Assembly: GCA_964522485.1 (NCBI GenBank)
Contig: CAZFUS010000050.1
Coordinates: forward strand, 1 to 18,338
DNA: 18,338 nt
Source: Methylohalomonas sp964522485
GTDB taxonomy: Bacteria > Pseudomonadota > Gammaproteobacteria > Methylohalomonadales > Methylohalomonadaceae
Reading direction: 5' to 3'
Both the position numbers and the translations under genes were made by a program. The notes below the pieces were generated by a model, which ran no database searches, was not told where the DNA came from, and worked only from the letters and a program-made list of their open reading frames with translations. Each line of letters begins with the position of its first letter. The first letter of the stretch is position 1. Positions 1 to 6,511 of this stretch are shown in pieces.

Positions 1-484
1 CCAGAATGACGACCGAAGGCGAATGAATGATGGCCTGGGCGATGCCAACCCGCTGCTGATAACCTTTCGACAGATTTTGAATCAGACGGCGGCCGGACTG
101 GTCCAGGCCGCAGCGCTGTTTGCTGCGGTCGATGGCCTCGCGCAAGCCGGCGCCGCGCAGTCCGCGCAGGCGGCCGGCGTAACGCAGATATTCGTCAACA
201 CTCAGATCAGGATAAAGCGGCGGCCGTTCGGGTAAATAGCCGATCCGGCTGCGGGCCCGGCGGGCAGCGGCGATGATATCGTGACCATCGACCGTGATAC
301 TGCCGGCACTGGCCGCCAGCACGCCGGTAATAATCTGCATCGTGGTACTCTTGCCGGCGCCGTTCGGTCCGAGAAAACCTAGCACTTCGCCGCGGCGTAC
401 CTCGAAACTGACATTACGCACCGCACAGACAGTACCGTAGTAACGCCAGATGGAATCGACCTGAATCAGTGTTTCATTTTGCAT
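1..484 (-). CDS. ABC-2 type transporter ATP-binding subunit (GldA-like), C-terminus cut by window edge
   Basis: This is the first 161 codons of a cytoplasmic ATPase that powers an ABC exporter or an ABC-2 type membrane complex. Seen: Walker A GPNGAGKST at residues 39-47, a Q-loop-region stretch IGYLPERPPLYPDL at 81-94, and the signature LSKGYQQRVGIAQA from 138. The hydrophobic strand SVVIL at the very edge would lead into Walker B, but the DEP part lies outside the window. The LSKGY signature and the IGYLPE-PLYPDLSV stretch resemble GldA/ABC-2 family ATPases. The ATG at 484 gives the expected MQNETLIQVD-type N-terminus, but no good Shine-Dalgarno precedes it. It is divergent from the hydantoinase gene across a 194-bp gap. 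The substrate and the permease partner are not visible. The family call is firm; the GldA subtype is an inference. Confidence 0.9.
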   Translation of the reverse strand, partial: MQNETLIQVDSIWRYYGTVCAVRNVSFEVRRGEVLGFLGPNGAGKSTTMQIITGVLAASAGSITVDGHDIIAAARRARSRIGYLPERPPLYPDLSVDEYLRYAGRLRGLRGAGLREAIDRSKQRCGLDQSGRRLIQNLSKGYQQRVGIAQAIIHSPSVVIL

Positions 485-623
485 GGGGATGAACGTCAGT
501 CGCTTATAACCGGGCCACTGTGCAAGAACAGCTTGTTGATGCAAAGACAGGCGTGTGCGTCACGAGTTCGTTTTATATTCATTTGTATATCGCAGAAATT
601 GCGGGTCGGTATTTCCGTGTGGC

Positions 624-632
624 TGGTATTAT
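624..632 (+). promoter_or_regulatory. Possible extended -10 promoter for the hydantoinase A gene
   Basis: TGGTATTAT fits an extended -10 (TGnTATnnT). It would start transcription near 639, leaving a 40-nt leader before the ATG at 679, and an AAGG ribosome-binding sequence lies at 667-670. No correctly spaced -35 is seen: TTGCGG at 599-604 is 22 bp away. This is a weak prediction. Confidence 0.3.
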
Positions 633-678
633 TCGCATCATGCAGTTTGATGCAAGCACGACTCGCAAGGATTGACTG

Positions 679-2664
679 ATGTATCTCGGGATCGATACTG
701 GCGGTACGTTTACCGATTTCGTTCTGTTGAACGTAGCCGGCGAGCTGCGCATTCACAAGGTACTGTCGACACCGGCGGCACCGGAGCAGGCGATTCTGCA
801 GGGCCTGCGCGATCTGGAACTGGACACCGCCGGACTGCGCATCGTGCATGGCTCGACCGTGGCCACCAATGCCGTGCTCGAGGGCAAGGGCGCTTGTACC
901 GCTTACATCACCAACCGCGGGCTGGGCGATGTGCTGACCATCGGCCGCCAGGCGCGGCGTGAACTCTACAATCTGCAGCCGGCGCCGATTGATCCGCCGG
1001 TTCCGCCGGCATTATGTCTGGAAACCGGTGGCCGGCTGGCCGCCGACGGCAGCGAGATCGAACCGCTGACAGAGCCGGATCTGGCGACGCTGGTGGATGC
1101 CATCCGGCGTCTCCGACCCGAGGCGGCGGCTGTGAATCTGCTGTTTTCCTTTGTCGATAGTCGCTTTGAACGTCGAATTGCTGCTGCGCTGGCGGAGTCC
1201 TGTCCCGATGTATTCGTTTCCTGTTCCTCGAATGTCCTGCCCGAGTATCGTGAGTACGAGCGCGGTATCGCCACCTGGCTAAACAGTTATGTCGGGCCGC
1301 GGGTGCAGGGATATCTGGGCCGGCTCGGTGAGGCTGTGGCGCCGGCACCGCTGACCGTAATGCGGAGTTCCGGCGAGACCTGTGCCGCGGATCAGGCGGG
1401 CATGGAGGCTGTTCATCTGCTCGTCTCCGGTCCGGCCGGCGGTCTGGCCGGTGCCCGCAGCATAGCTCTCAGTGCCGGTTATGAGCGAGTACTCACATTC
1501 GATATGGGCGGTACATCCACTGATGTGGCATTGATCGATGGCGCCATCCGACTGACCAGTGCGGGCCACATTGGCCCCTATCCGGTCGGTGTACCGATGG
1601 TCGATCTGCATACCATCGGCGCCGGTGGCGGTTCGATCGCTACGGCGGACAGCGGCGGGCTGCTGCAGGTCGGGCCGGCCTCGGCCGGTGCCGATCCGGG
1701 CCCGGCCTGTTACGGCAAGGGCGGTACCCGGGCGACGGTCACCGATGCCAACGTCGTGCTGGGCCGGCTGCCGGCGGGGCTGCAGATGGGCGGCAGTCTG
1801 GCCCTGGATGCCGGCGCGGCGCGGCAGGCGCTGACGGAACTGGCGCAGGCACTGAACCTGGATACGGTCGAAGCCGCTGCAGAGGGCGTCATCAGGCTCG
1901 CCGACGAGCATATGGCTCAGGCATTGCGGGTGATCTCGGTGCAGCGCGGACTGGATCCACGCGATTTCCTGCTGATGCCGTTCGGCGGCGCCGGTGGCCT
2001 GCATGTCTGCGCCCTGGCGGAAATGCTGGGTGTGCGGCGTGCGCTGGTGCCCATTCACGGCGGCGTGCTGTCGGCACTCGGCATGCTGGCCGCACCGCGC
2101 GGCCGGCAGTTGTCACGGACGCTGGCTGTGGGTCTGAGTGAGGTCGGTGCGGACACCATCGAGCAGGCTTTCAGCGAACTGGCGGCGCAGGGGCTTGAGG
2201 CCCTGGCGCAGGAAGGCCTGAACCGGGATACACTCGAAACCCGGGCCAGCCTGGATCTCTGCTACCGTGGCCAGGCCTACACATTGAATCTGCCCTGGAC
2301 CTCGATTGAAGACTGCGAGGCCGGCTTTCACAATGCCCATGAACAGCGTTACGGTCACCGGCTGGAGGCACCCGTCCAGCTGGTCAACGTCCGCATGGCG
2401 GTGACCGCGCCGGAGCAGGCGCTGACCCTGCCTGAGTGGAAAGCCAGAGGTACCGGCGGTCAGGAAACCGGACGGGTGCATGGCGTGTCAGATCAGGTAC
2501 CGGTCTGGTCGCGGCAGATGCTGGCTACCGGGCAGCGTCTGGATGGGCCAGCGATAGTTACCGATGTTGTGTCGACGCTGTATCTGGCTCCCGGCTGGCG
2601 GGCGACGATGGACTGTCACGGCAATTTGCTGCTGGAATCTGCAAATATTGAGGAAACCGGTTGA
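679..2664 (+). CDS. hyuA: Hydantoinase A / 5-oxoprolinase N-type subunit, stand-alone
   Basis: A 661-residue protein of the ATP-grasping hydantoinase/oxoprolinase A family. Members hydrolyse or carboxylate cyclic amides and related substrates (hydantoins, 5-oxoproline, acetophenone), usually with a HyuB partner. Seen: an N-terminal actin-fold phosphate loop GIDTGGTFTDF at residues 4-14, HGSTVATNAVLEGKGA near 57-72, a second loop FDMGGTSTDVALID around 274-287, then DLHTIGAGGGSIA, PASAGADPGPACYGKGG and FGGAGGLHVCALAEMLG. This order is the Hydant_A_N, Hydantoinase_A and C-terminal domain layout. Length is slightly below the usual 680-720 residues. The start has AAGG 8 nt upstream. No hyuB (hydantoinase B) gene is next to it: the next gene is a desaturase 82 bp downstream. 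The family is certain; the substrate is unknown. Confidence 0.92.
   Translation: MYLGIDTGGTFTDFVLLNVAGELRIHKVLSTPAAPEQAILQGLRDLELDTAGLRIVHGSTVATNAVLEGKGACTAYITNRGLGDVLTIGRQARRELYNLQPAPIDPPVPPALCLETGGRLAADGSEIEPLTEPDLATLVDAIRRLRPEAAAVNLLFSFVDSRFERRIAAALAESCPDVFVSCSSNVLPEYREYERGIATWLNSYVGPRVQGYLGRLGEAVAPAPLTVMRSSGETCAADQAGMEAVHLLVSGPAGGLAGARSIALSAGYERVLTFDMGGTSTDVALIDGAIRLTSAGHIGPYPVGVPMVDLHTIGAGGGSIATADSGGLLQVGPASAGADPGPACYGKGGTRATVTDANVVLGRLPAGLQMGGSLALDAGAARQALTELAQALNLDTVEAAAEGVIRLADEHMAQALRVISVQRGLDPRDFLLMPFGGAGGLHVCALAEMLGVRRALVPIHGGVLSALGMLAAPRGRQLSRTLAVGLSEVGADTIEQAFSELAAQGLEALAQEGLNRDTLETRASLDLCYRGQAYTLNLPWTSIEDCEAGFHNAHEQRYGHRLEAPVQLVNVRMAVTAPEQALTLPEWKARGTGGQETGRVHGVSDQVPVWSRQMLATGQRLDGPAIVTDVVSTLYLAPGWRATMDCHGNLLLESANIEETG
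1485..1496. promoter_or_regulatory. Candidate SlmA-binding palindrome inside hyuA
   Basis: GCGAGTACTCAC matches the published Escherichia coli SlmA-binding consensus GTGAGTACTCAC at 11 of 12 positions and contains the perfect dyad GAGTACTC. SlmA sites are commonly inside genes, and this window itself encodes an SlmA. This is a sequence match only. Confidence 0.4.
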
Positions 2665-2746
2665 TGACGGTAGATTTCGTCACACGATCTGAGCTAGCAT
2701 GTCCTGTTAGTTTTTAGTTACATTTAATTGAGGAGTTATCCTGCCT

Positions 2747-3928
2747 ATGTTAAGCGGCCTGCTGCCGTTGCCCGTCTGGGGCTATATTCTCGTGACGCTG
2801 GTATTTACCCACATTACCATTGTCTCCGTCACGATCTATCTGCATCGCCATCAGGCGCACCGCGCCCTGGATCTGCATCCTGTCGTCAGCCATTTCTTCC
2901 GTTTCTGGTTATGGCTGACCACGGGCATGGTAACGAAAGAGTGGGTTGCCATTCATCGCAAGCATCACGCCAAGGTTGAAACCGAGGACGATCCGCACAG
3001 CCCGAAAATCTACGGCATTAAAAAAGTGCTGTGGGAAGGCACCGAGTTGTATCGCGCCGAGGCGCCGAATCAGGAGACCCTGCGCGTCTACGGCCACAAC
3101 ACGCCCGACGACTGGATCGAGCGCAATCTGTATACGCGTTTCAGCACGCTGGGTCCGAGTTCCATGTTCGTTATCAATTTTCTGCTGTTCGGTTTTGCCG
3201 GTGTCGCCGTGTGGGCGGTGCAGATGCTCTGGATTCCGTTCTTCGCTGCCGGCGTGATTAATGGTATCGGCCACTGGTGGGGTTACCGTAATTACGAAAC
3301 CGAGGATACATCTTCCAACATCGTGCCTTTCGGTCTGCTGATCGGTGGCGAGGAAATGCACAACAATCATCATGCCTTTGCCAGTTCCGCCAAATTCTCG
3401 AACAAATGGTGGGAATTCGATATCGGCTGGTTTTACATCCGCACACTGCAGGCGCTGGGTCTGTCCAGGGTCAAGAAGGTTGCCAGCCGGCCGGCCATCA
3501 GTACGGAAAAGGCGACAATCGATATGGACACCGTCAAGGCGGTCATCAATCACCGTCTGTACGTGTTATCACATTATGCCCGTGACGTGGTCGGCCAGGT
3601 GTATCGCGAGGAGATGGCCAAGGCCGACAGCTATTCACGCGATCTGCTGAAACGCGCCAAGCGTCTGCTGATACGTGACGAGACGCAGATGGATTACCAG
3701 TCGCGCAATCGACTGCAGGCAGTGTTGGAGCGCAGTGATGCCCTGGAAGTGGTCTATCGTTACAAACAGCAGCTTCGCCAGATCTGGCAGGAGAAATCGG
3801 CCAGTCACGAGAAGCTGATGCATGCGCTACAGGACTGGTGCCATCGCGCCGAGGCGACCGGCATCAAGGCTTTGCAGGATTTTGCCCGTAGTTTGCGTGG
3901 ATACACGCTGCAACCGGTGAGCGCATAG
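2747..3928 (+). CDS. desA: Membrane fatty acid desaturase (delta-9 type, DesA-like)
   Basis: A 393-residue integral membrane di-iron desaturase that probably introduces a delta-9 double bond into acyl chains to adjust membrane fluidity. Seen: the three diagnostic histidine boxes HRHQAH (H33-H38), HRKHH (70-74) and HNNHH (205-209), with hydrophobic membrane segments near residues 8-32, 45-65 and 135-175. The stretch TTGMVTKEWVAIHRKHHAK is very like the Pseudomonas phospholipid desaturase DesA. The last ~130 residues are charged and helical, probably a cytoplasmic tail. The start is ATG with GAGGAG 11 nt upstream, slightly long spacing. It may be cotranscribed with hyuA (82-bp gap) but could have its own promoter. 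A strong intrinsic terminator follows about 100 bp downstream. The exact substrate (phospholipid or acyl-CoA) is inferred. Confidence 0.93.
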   Translation: MLSGLLPLPVWGYILVTLVFTHITIVSVTIYLHRHQAHRALDLHPVVSHFFRFWLWLTTGMVTKEWVAIHRKHHAKVETEDDPHSPKIYGIKKVLWEGTELYRAEAPNQETLRVYGHNTPDDWIERNLYTRFSTLGPSSMFVINFLLFGFAGVAVWAVQMLWIPFFAAGVINGIGHWWGYRNYETEDTSSNIVPFGLLIGGEEMHNNHHAFASSAKFSNKWWEFDIGWFYIRTLQALGLSRVKKVASRPAISTEKATIDMDTVKAVINHRLYVLSHYARDVVGQVYREEMAKADSYSRDLLKRAKRLLIRDETQMDYQSRNRLQAVLERSDALEVVYRYKQQLRQIWQEKSASHEKLMHALQDWCHRAEATGIKALQDFARSLRGYTLQPVSA

Positions 3929-3947
3929 CGGCGTTAAAGGATAAAAG

Positions 3948-3968
3948 CAGTCCGTAAATGAACGCGAA
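3948..3968 (+). repeat. Left copy of inverted intergenic repeat
   Basis: It reads CAGTCCGTAAATGAACGCGA plus one further A. It matches the reverse complement of 4386-4406 at 20 of 21 positions, the only difference being T versus C at the eighth base. The two copies face inward and bound a 459-bp AT-rich segment. No target-site duplication is visible outside them. Confidence 0.8.
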
Positions 3969-3991
3969 TGTGTAAAAAGCGATTTGAATAG

Positions 3992-4010
3992 TTTGCATAT
4001 TTTGCGGACC
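3992..4010 (-). repeat. Degenerate copy of the same intergenic repeat
   Basis: The reverse complement reads GGTCCGCAAAATATGCAAA. It shares the TCCGC core and the TATGCAAA segment with the copy at 4185-4219 and is inverted relative to 3948-3968, so the two could fold together in the desA 3' untranslated RNA. Confidence 0.55.
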
Positions 4011-4028
4011 GATACTGAAGCACTGAAT

Positions 4029-4054
4029 AACCCGCCTCTAATGGCGGGTTTTTT
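4029..4054 (+). terminator. Intrinsic terminator downstream of desA
   Basis: Stem AACCCGCC (4029-4036) pairs with GGCGGGTT (4043-4050) around a 6-nt loop TCTAAT, followed by a T run to 4054. It is well formed on the + strand and poor on the other, so it should end the desA transcript. Confidence 0.88.
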
Positions 4055-4094
4055 ATTTGGGTTTGTGACAGGTATGAATCAAGTCTGCAAATTA

Positions 4095-4128
4095 GCTGAT
4101 AGTGAATGGTCGATAGATAATAGAAAAT
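4095..4128 (+). repeat. GATAG-rich repeat segment
   Basis: It contains GATAGTGAAT and GATAGATAATAGAAAAT. This resembles the GATAG-rich arms in the radC-coaBC intergenic region (8219-8241 and 8298-8320), suggesting the same family of intergenic sequence. A partly inverted counterpart lies at about 4160-4178 (GATTATCAACTGTCAG). Degenerate; moderate support. Confidence 0.45.
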
Positions 4129-4184
4129 CCTCAAATAGATTACAGATGACCAATCTTTTGTTGATTATCAACTGTCAGCCGAAA

Positions 4185-4219
4185 CAGTCCGCGAATGTAT
4201 GCAAATTAACGCGAATGAA
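4185..4219 (+). repeat. Internal longer copy of the intergenic repeat
   Basis: It begins CAGTCCGCGAATGTATGCAA and continues to end in AACGCGAATGAA. It carries the same CAGTCCG head and AACGCGAA tail as 3948-3968, with about 9 extra bases between them. It lies in direct orientation to the left copy and inverted to the right copy. Confidence 0.7.
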
Positions 4220-4294
4220 TAAAGCTAAAAGTATTAAAAACTTTGTTACTTTATCATTACAAATAGTGCGCCGCGCATCACATTTAACAGAAGC

Positions 4295-4318
4295 ATGGCA
4301 CATAAGCTTATGTGCCAT
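4295..4318. repeat. Perfect 24-bp palindrome
   Basis: The half-site ATGGCACATAAG is followed immediately by its exact reverse complement, with no spacer and no mismatch. No T run follows, so it is not an ordinary intrinsic terminator. It could be an operator or a cruciform-forming site; no function can be read from the sequence. Confidence 0.85.
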
Positions 4319-4355
4319 TCGCCCTGCTACCCGAAAATATCAAACTGATTTTCGC

Positions 4356-4361
4356 TATAAT
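4356..4361 (+). promoter_or_regulatory. Consensus -10 box (TATAAT) in the repeat island
   Basis: A perfect TATAAT preceded by TTTTCGC, with no recognisable -35 at 16-18 bp. If used, transcription would begin near 4368 and end at the terminator at 4419-4445, giving an RNA of about 78 nt that includes one copy of the intergenic repeat. Speculative. Confidence 0.25.
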
Positions 4362-4385
4362 CTATCAACCTGACCTATTAACTGC

Positions 4386-4406
4386 TTCGCGTTCATTTGC
4401 GGACTG
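4386..4406 (-). repeat. Right copy of inverted intergenic repeat
   Basis: The reverse complement reads CAGTCCGCAAATGAACGCGA plus A, 20 of 21 identical to the left copy at 3948-3968 and oriented toward it. Confidence 0.8.
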
Positions 4407-4418
4407 TATACCAAAAAT

Positions 4419-4445
4419 AAAAAACCCCGCCTTGGCGGGGTTTTT
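4419..4445 (-). terminator. Intrinsic terminator of the rpmB-rpmG operon (works in both directions)
   Basis: GC stem CCCCGC (4425-4430) pairs with GCGGGG (4435-4440) around a 4-nt loop, flanked by A runs and T runs. On the - strand the stem is followed by T6-A-T5, the best tail, ending the ribosomal protein transcript about 70 bp after rpmG. On the + strand it is followed by T5, so it also blocks rightward transcripts. Confidence 0.9.
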
Positions 4446-4512
4446 ACTGGATCCCGGATCGCGTACTTCGTGATCGTCCGGGATGACTATAATCTGCGGC
4501 TGCAGACCACGG

Positions 4513-4668
4513 TCACTTGATTTTGGCTTCCTTGTAGATGACATGCTTGCGGATGGTTGGATCAAATTTCTTGATCTCCATCTTGTCCGGCATGTTCTTT
4601 TTGTTCTTGGTCGTGGTATAGAAGTGGCCGGTGTTGGCGCTGGAAACGAGACGAATCTTGTCACGCAT
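4513..4668 (-). CDS. rpmG: 50S ribosomal protein L33
   Basis: A 51-residue basic protein of the large ribosomal subunit near the E site. Seen: MRDKIRLVSSANTGHFYTTT at the start and KKFDPTIRKHVIYKEAKIK at the end, the standard bacterial L33 pattern and length. This is the cysteine-free form: no CxxC zinc ribbon is present. An AGGAG sequence lies about 10 nt before the ATG at 4668. It follows rpmB by 12 bp in the usual rpmB-rpmG operon and is closed by the strong terminator at 4419-4445. Confidence 0.97.
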   Translation of the reverse strand: MRDKIRLVSSANTGHFYTTTKNKKNMPDKMEIKKFDPTIRKHVIYKEAKIK

Positions 4669-4680
4669 GGCGATTTCTCC

Positions 4681-4917
4681 TCAGACAGACTGGCCGCGGC
4701 CGCGCAGACCGGCAATCACCTGCTCGATGCCGTGCTTATCAATAAGACGCAGACCCTTGCGGGACAGTCGCAGTTTGATCCAGCGCTTTTCGCTGTCCAG
4801 CCAGAACCGGCGGGTTTGCAGGTTCGGCAGAAAGCGGCGCTTGGTCTTGTTGTTGGCGTGCGAAACGTTGTTCCCGACCAGGGGTCGTTTGCCGGTAACC
4901 TGACAGACGCGCGACAT
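4681..4917 (-). CDS. rpmB: 50S ribosomal protein L28
   Basis: A 78-residue basic large-subunit protein. Seen: MSRVCQVTGKRPLVGNNVSH at the N-terminus, NNKTKRRFLPNLQTRRFWL in the middle and a C-terminal LRLSRKGLRLIDKHGIEQVI, as in enterobacterial L28 (78 residues). AGGA lies 8 nt before the ATG. It is the first gene of rpmB-rpmG, with a promoter candidate immediately upstream (4962-4990). Only the first cysteine is present, so this is the non-zinc form. Confidence 0.98.
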   Translation of the reverse strand: MSRVCQVTGKRPLVGNNVSHANNKTKRRFLPNLQTRRFWLDSEKRWIKLRLSRKGLRLIDKHGIEQVIAGLRGRGQSV

Positions 4918-4961
4918 GACAGTAATCCTGAAATCGTTGGTTGATCTGAAAAGGACCGCGG

Positions 4962-4990
4962 ATCATACCCGGAAATGGAGTGGCAGCCAA
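4962..4990 (-). promoter_or_regulatory. Sigma70-type promoter for rpmB-rpmG
   Basis: On the - strand TTGGCT (4985-4990) and TATGAT (4962-4967) are separated by exactly 17 bp. The predicted start near 4955 leaves a leader of about 38 nt before rpmB. The -10 matches consensus at 5 of 6 positions; the -35 matches at 3 of 6. Confidence 0.5.
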
Positions 4991-5134
4991 GTCTGTATAC
5001 CCGCAGGATTGGCACTGGTCAGAATGACACTATCCTCTGTATCCGGGGCACGGTATTGCTGGCCGCAGCCGTGATTCGCACGGCCCGCCACGCTACACTG
5101 AATTATCGTTTCGGAGTCTTGAGGAGAGCCTTGT

Positions 5135-6511
5135 GTGACCAGGATTCGTCTGGGTGTGACCGGTTTTGCGCGTGCTGGCAAGACTGTGTTTATCGGCGCG
5201 CTGACCCAGGCCCTGCTGAACGCAGGTCACTGGCAGATGCGCCGCGGCCAGGGGCCATTGCAGGGCTTCGGCGTCATCGAACAGGGCCGGCTACAGAGTG
5301 CGCGTATTCGCGATGATCGGGAATCGCATGTGCCGCAGTTTCCCTATCGCCGGGTCCGCGATGCCCTGCTGGATGACAGCGCCCACTGGCCGGAGCCGAC
5401 GGCGGGCATTTCCAAGCTGGTTCTGGAACTTCACTGGAAACATCGCCCGGGATTGCTGCGCTGGCTGGACGACACGACCAATCGTCTTCGTCCCGCTGGT
5501 CGCCGGCTGCTGCTGGAGATCGTCGACTATCCGGGCGAATGGCTGCTGGATCTGCCGCTGCTGAATATCAGTTACGAGGACTGGTCGCGGGCCATGGTCG
5601 ATTTGGTCTGTACACCGGCACGCTCGGCACATGCCGTCGACTATCTCGAATACGCCAGTTCGCTGTCACCGACACAGCCATTTGATGAAGAGGTCGCCGA
5701 ACAGCTGGCGGCGCTATGGGCACAGCATCTGGAAGCGGCGGCCGGTGCCGGTTTGTCATTCAATCAGCCCGGCCGGTTGCTGCGCCCGGACAATCTCCGC
5801 GGTGCGCCCATGCTGCGCTTCGCGCCGTTACCTGACTGTCCGCCACAGCCGCGGCCGGGCACTCTGCATGCCGGCTTGCGCGAACGTTTCGAGCAGTACA
5901 AGCAGAAAGCCGTGAAGCCCTTCTATCGTGAACATTTTGCCCGTATGGAACGGCAGATCGTGCTGGTCGATGTGTTGAATACGCTGGAACAGGGCGAGGC
6001 CGCTTTCGACGAGCTGGTGATGGCGCTGGATAACACGCTGAAATCGTTTCGTTACGGCCGGGGCAGCCTGCTGTCCTGGCTGACCGGGCTGCGTACCTCG
6101 AAAGTCCTGTTCGCGGCGACCAAGGCCGACCATGTCAGCCGCGGCGATCGTGCCAACCTGGTCAATCTGGTCAAGGGCATGCTGACCAGCGTCGACGACG
6201 ATAACCGTATACGCGCCCAGGTACGCGGCTACAAAGTCATGGATCTGGCCGCCATCCGCGCAACCGAGGACTGGTTGACCGAACAGGAGCCGCGCCGGGA
6301 AATCCTTAAAGGCCGGCCGGCCGGTGAGGCCGAGACGGCGCTCTGGGATCCCGGCAGTCTGCCGCTTGACATGCCGCCGCGCTGGGATCGCTTCAGTTTC
6401 AAATACTGGCGGTTCGAACCGCCCGAAAGGCAGCAGGCGCGCCTGCAGGGCTTCCCGGCAATCAATCTGGGCAGGGCGCTGGAATTCCTGCTCGGCGAGG
6501 ATCTGCAGTGA
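5135..6511 (+). CDS. ycjX: YcjX-family P-loop NTPase (DUF463)
   Basis: A 458-residue cytoplasmic GTPase-like protein of the YcjX family; its molecular role is not firmly established, although in E. coli the gene sits in the phage-shock/ycj region. Seen: Walker A GFARAGKT at residues 10-17, a switch-like DYPGEW at 131-136, and a base-specificity motif TKAD at 329-332. The start is GTG with GAGGAG 8 nt upstream; no ATG is placed to give the Walker A-proximal N-terminus. It overlaps ycjF by 4 bases (GTGA), so the two are translationally coupled. It replaces nothing obvious: the pair sits between rpmB and radC, which are adjacent in E. coli. Confidence 0.93.
   Translation: MTRIRLGVTGFARAGKTVFIGALTQALLNAGHWQMRRGQGPLQGFGVIEQGRLQSARIRDDRESHVPQFPYRRVRDALLDDSAHWPEPTAGISKLVLELHWKHRPGLLRWLDDTTNRLRPAGRRLLLEIVDYPGEWLLDLPLLNISYEDWSRAMVDLVCTPARSAHAVDYLEYASSLSPTQPFDEEVAEQLAALWAQHLEAAAGAGLSFNQPGRLLRPDNLRGAPMLRFAPLPDCPPQPRPGTLHAGLRERFEQYKQKAVKPFYREHFARMERQIVLVDVLNTLEQGEAAFDELVMALDNTLKSFRYGRGSLLSWLTGLRTSKVLFAATKADHVSRGDRANLVNLVKGMLTSVDDDNRIRAQVRGYKVMDLAAIRATEDWLTEQEPRREILKGRPAGEAETALWDPGSLPLDMPPRWDRFSFKYWRFEPPERQQARLQGFPAINLGRALEFLLGEDLQ

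Larger units (their letters stand above)
3929..4512. other. AT-rich gene-free island with repeats between desA and rpmG
   Basis: This 584-bp stretch holds no credible gene. The longest reading frames are low-complexity, lack ribosome-binding sites and run through the repeats and a terminator. Base composition differs sharply from the flanks: 4201-4260 has 15 G/C in 60, whereas a typical coding stretch (8401-8460) has 40 in 60. It contains four copies or partial copies of a CAGTCCGNNAATG...AACGCGAA repeat in both orientations, a GATAG-rich segment, a perfect 24-bp palindrome, a consensus TATAAT box, and one terminator near each end. Confidence 0.8.

Noticed and set aside
479..679. 66-codon open frame upstream of hyuA
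   Set aside because: It overlaps the divergent promoter region and the hyuA ribosome-binding site and has no recognisable protein features.
672..962. Reading frames overlapping hyuA and other high-GC genes on both strands
   Set aside because: They are shadows of the real genes caused by high GC at third codon positions; arginine-, proline- and alanine-rich with no family motifs.
3984..4373. A 129-codon open frame in the repeat island
   Set aside because: It runs through an intrinsic terminator, two repeat copies and the 24-bp palindrome, has no ribosome-binding site and has no protein-like pattern.
3948..4406. Interpretation of the island as an insertion sequence
   Set aside because: There is no transposase-like frame and no target-site duplication beside the inverted repeats, so only a repeat island is claimed.
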